Source: Acidimicrobiaceae bacterium (GTDB lineage: Bacteria; Actinomycetota; Acidimicrobiia; Acidimicrobiales; Poriferisodalaceae). From it: a stretch of 64,000 bases of DNA. Shown here piece by piece: positions 61,779 to 64,000 of the stretch. The notes beneath the pieces were generated by a model that saw only the letters and a program-made list of their open reading frames with translations, had not been told where the DNA came from and made no database searches. Location: assembly GCA_905182565.1 (NCBI GenBank), contig CAJJCB010000018.1, forward strand, positions 1-64,000, in the 5' to 3' direction. Within the stretch, counting starts at the first letter, position 1. Each line of letters starts with the position of its first letter. A program made the position numbers and the translations under genes.

Positions 61779-62564
61779 CTATCGGCCATTAAATCTAGGT
61801 TTCCGCTTTTCCATAAATGCTGCGACGCCCTCTTGATAATCAGCGCTGTCAAAGCAAGCTTGAACCATTTTATCTACAGCCTTGAAATCTCTAGCTGTTT
61901 CATCTTTCAGCCACTCATTAATCGAAGCTTTTGCAGCAGCAATAGTTAGAGGCGCATTCGAAGAAATGAGATCTGTCCAGACCGCTACATGCTCCTCTAA
62001 CGAGGCTTTGGGCACAACTTGGTTAATTAAGCCCATGGACAAAGCTTCATCTGCTCCGAATCGGTCAGCCAGAAACATAATGCGTTTGGCAGCAGATGGA
62101 CCTACCAGTTGTACTAATTTGCCTAAACCGGCAGTCGCATAACCCAGCCCTAAGCGTGCTGCCGGAATTGTGAAAAGCGCATCGTCAGATGCAACCCTGA
62201 TATCAGCAGATAGAGCTACTGCTAACCCTCCACCGATGCAATATCCATGGATCATCGCTATCAGTGGTTTACGCAAATTACTAAGCGCTGCGTAAGCCTC
62301 TGAGGTAGCGTCGTCATAGCCATCATTAGATTCGCTGTTCTGTCGTTTCTCACTGAATTGGCTGATATCAGCTCCGGCTGCGAATGCTTTTTCTCCAGAA
62401 CCTTTGATAACGACAACCCTAATCATTTCATCATCGCCGAGGTCAATAGCGGCATTTCTAAGAGCAATCCACATGTCTGCGCTTATCGCATTGTGGCGTT
62501 CAGGATGATCAAGAATAATTGTGCCGACATAGCCGTTACGTTCAATATGTATCTGTCCTGCCAC
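61779..62564 (-). CDS. Enoyl-CoA hydratase/isomerase family protein
   Basis: 261 aa from a GTG at 62564 (the frame stays open to a TTG at 62693, but the added 43 residues are unlike the family). Crotonase fold: GTIILDHPERHNAISADMW, KAFAAGADISQFSEKR (oxyanion loop), IHGYCIGGGLAVALSADIRV, and FTIPAARLGLGYATAG where the acid stands. Neighbour of a second crotonase at 62953, both minus strand. Likely in beta-oxidation or phenylacetate breakdown. Confidence 0.85.
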   Translation of the reverse strand: MAGQIHIERNGYVGTIILDHPERHNAISADMWIALRNAAIDLGDDEMIRVVVIKGSGEKAFAAGADISQFSEKRQNSESNDGYDDATSEAYAALSNLRKPLIAMIHGYCIGGGLAVALSADIRVASDDALFTIPAARLGLGYATAGLGKLVQLVGPSAAKRIMFLADRFGADEALSMGLINQVVPKASLEEHVAVWTDLISSNAPLTIAAAKASINEWLKDETARDFKAVDKMVQACFDSADYQEGVAAFMEKRKPRFNGR

Positions 62565-62952
62565 AGCAAGAAATGGTACACCTACTTCTCGGACCGTTGG
62601 TGGTTCGATAAGCGGGGATAAATAAGCAACGTGCAAAAGCTGAGAGATGGACTCGATGGCGGTCTTTATTGCGGTGCTCTGAATCAAATGCAATCACTGA
62701 TTAATCAAAACGTAATTTCTAATAGCTCACTAAGTCGACATTTAGCTGAAACAACCAGTGACTAGTTACAGTCGCGGAACTTAGTAATCGCAGGAAAGCT
62801 GGCGGCTATTCAAACTAAACAAAGTAGATGTTCTTAAACAATTCTCAATCCACACGGGAGATGTTGTCAAAGAGGGAGATTCTAAGGACCAGCTATTGGA
62901 GTCATGCAGATCCTAGAGCTCAAGGTGAAGTTATCAGCTAATCAATTTGAGA
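62565..62952. other. 388-bp gap between two enoyl-CoA hydratase genes
   Basis: No convincing gene. The 129 bp nearest 62565 form an open extension of the first hydratase frame that could be an alternative start; beyond 62694 the sequence is AT-rich with stops in all frames and no clear hairpin or dyad. Confidence 0.5.
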
Positions 62953-63729
62953 CTATTTTGGCACCCAGTTTGGGTCTCTGCGTTCTTTGAAAGCACCAAT
63001 TCCTTCTTGAGCCTCCTCTGACTTGAACAGAGATTGACTTAAATGCGAAGTCCATTCCCAGGCTTCACTGCGCTGCATTTGCGGTACTTTCGAAACTAGT
63101 TGTTTCGACGCAGCAAGTGCATTTGGTCCGCCTTTCACAACTTTCCCGATGGTTTCGGATACGGCAAGATCGAGTTCAGAACGAGGAACAGCTTGATTAA
63201 TCAAACCGATGTATGCCGCTCTTTCGGCTGGAATCTTTTCTCCGCTTAAGAACAATTCACTGGCATTCGCGCGGCTCAGTTTTGGAAGGCAGACAACGGA
63301 GATAACTGCTGGTGCGACTCCAATTCTGACTTCCGTGAAGCCAAAAATTATGTCATCAGCCGCAACAGAAATATCAAAAGCTGCTGCTAAGCCGACGCCT
63401 CCACCAGTGCAATGACCAGCTATTGAGCCGATTACCGGTTTTGGCGATTCCATTATGTCATCGAGAATTTTTGTAAACGTATGTCGCGCCTCGGGTTGAA
63501 CCACTCCTGGAGCAGCCGCTTTGAGATCGGCTCCAGCGCAAAAAGTATTACCATTATTCGTAAACAAAACAACTCGTATCGATGGGTCGTTCTGAGCTTT
63601 ATCGAAGCAATCGCCGATGGCATTCACCATCTCAACACTTAGAGCGTTCTTATTTTCGGGTCTGTTTAAAATGATTGTCGCAATTCCAGAAGAAATTTCG
63701 TAAATAGCTGCATCAGAATGTGTGCTCAC
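62953..63729 (-). CDS. Enoyl-CoA hydratase/isomerase family protein
   Basis: 258 aa. GIATIILNRPENKNALSVEM, NNGNTFCAGADLKAAAPG (oxyanion loop), IGSIAGHCTGGGVGLAAAFD, FGFTEVRIGVAPAVISVVCL, and the C-terminal EAQEGIGAFKERRDPNW tail. The Glu in FTEVRIG is in the usual position of the catalytic acid. Acts on an acyl-CoA. ATG next to a divergent channel gene. Confidence 0.9.
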   Translation of the reverse strand: MSTHSDAAIYEISSGIATIILNRPENKNALSVEMVNAIGDCFDKAQNDPSIRVVLFTNNGNTFCAGADLKAAAPGVVQPEARHTFTKILDDIMESPKPVIGSIAGHCTGGGVGLAAAFDISVAADDIIFGFTEVRIGVAPAVISVVCLPKLSRANASELFLSGEKIPAERAAYIGLINQAVPRSELDLAVSETIGKVVKGGPNALAASKQLVSKVPQMQRSEAWEWTSHLSQSLFKSEEAQEGIGAFKERRDPNWVPK

Positions 63730-63801
63730 GATATGGATTGTAGTTAGGTGATTGCTGTTTGTCGCCAGGTTGTCCTCTGGATGCCCTAACTAAATCCTAA
63801 G

Positions 63802-64000
63802 ATGATAGATGTGACTGACTTAAACACCACAAATGGGCAGACTGAACTTCAAGATGCTTGCGGGATTGATACTGATTGGTTATGTCAGAAAATTTTTGAA
63901 CTAACCGATAGCTCGGATCTCGCTGCTTTGGCAGGCTTCGTTGTAGATAAGCCGGTCAAAATTGTTTTGATTGTTGTCATAGCGTTGGTTGTACGAAGAA
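63802..64000 (+). CDS. N-terminal part of an MscS-like mechanosensitive channel, 3' cut by window edge
   Basis: 66 codons are visible from ATG 63802. After an acidic N-terminus (about 45 residues) comes VDKPVKIVLIVVIALVVRR, which is the start of the first transmembrane helix. Actinobacterial MscS proteins often open with an ACGxxxxWLC-type stretch; here it reads ACGIDTDWLCQKIFE. The call rests on this short match, and the pore domain is outside the window. Confidence 0.6.
   Translation, partial: MIDVTDLNTTNGQTELQDACGIDTDWLCQKIFELTDSSDLAALAGFVVDKPVKIVLIVVIALVVRR

Overview
The window reads as a compact, moderately AT-rich (about 45-47% G+C by hand counts) actinobacterial genome, most likely an uncultured marine Acidimicrobiia-type lineage. 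The support is indirect. There are three luciferase-like F420-type oxidoreductases, many acyl-CoA enzymes and CaiB/BaiF CoA-transferases, an AdnAB-type helicase-nuclease pair in the mycobacterial gene order and size, a SigE-like ECF sigma factor, GTG/TTG starts, and many 1-14 nt gene overlaps. No rRNA, intact tRNA, IS element, prophage or CRISPR array was found.

Layout. 1-2.0 kb: 3' part of a LivK-like binding protein and a small lipoprotein, each followed by a copy of the same hairpin-bearing repeat. 2.0-4.5 kb (minus): acyl-CoA dehydrogenase, 2OG-Fe(II) oxygenase and an unknown protein; both intercistronic gaps carry the same ~32 nt leader. 4.6-17.8 kb: F420-type oxidoreductase, YbaK-type deacylase, two MFS carriers, thioesterases, AKR, SDRs, acyl-CoA carboxylase beta subunit, acyl-CoA dehydrogenase, alpha/beta hydrolase, YihY protein. 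17.8-25 kb: P450, esterase, PaaI-type thioesterase, F420-type oxidoreductase, TauD-type dioxygenase, CoA-transferase and SDR, which look like a catabolic island of unknown substrate. 25-28.4 kb: ECF sigma factor with an overlapping membrane partner, then an amidase. 28.4-34.9 kb: AdnAB-like DNA end-processing machine. 35-39.3 kb: F420-type oxidoreductase, thioesterase, CoA-transferase, SDR.

39.3-40.4 kb is the most anomalous stretch. A DUF2889-type gene is frameshifted and then runs, inside a 9-nt stretch shared by both, into the 3' half of a tRNA-Pro(GGG). That is followed by roughly 450 bp of GC-rich (about 62%) sequence with strong dyads, and then by livM-livH without their ATPases or binding protein. 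This is an integration or rearrangement scar, or an assembly join.

40.4-47.1 kb: LivHM, an FAD monooxygenase, an MTA/SAH deaminase beside a phosphorylase whose base-binding residues suggest 6-oxopurine (methylthioinosine) specificity, and a DUF3445 heme N-demethylase-like protein. 47.1-50.2 kb: a phenylacetyl-CoA epoxidase operon in the order paaA-paaD-tetR-paaB-paaC without paaE, preceded by a 26-bp dyad. 50.2-52.5 kb: an orphan form-II CoxL-like molybdoenzyme. 52.5-58.4 kb: a cobalamin riboswitch followed by seven tightly packed genes for corrinoid uptake, adenosylation and lower-ligand assembly (btuF, btuC, btuD, cobO, cobU, cobT, cobS). 58.4-64 kb: PaaI-type thioesterase, peptide-binding lipoprotein, rsgA, two enoyl-CoA hydratases and the start of an MscS-like channel.

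Together the genes describe an aerobic heterotroph that degrades aromatic and acyl-CoA-linked compounds and salvages corrinoids rather than, as far as is visible here, making them de novo.
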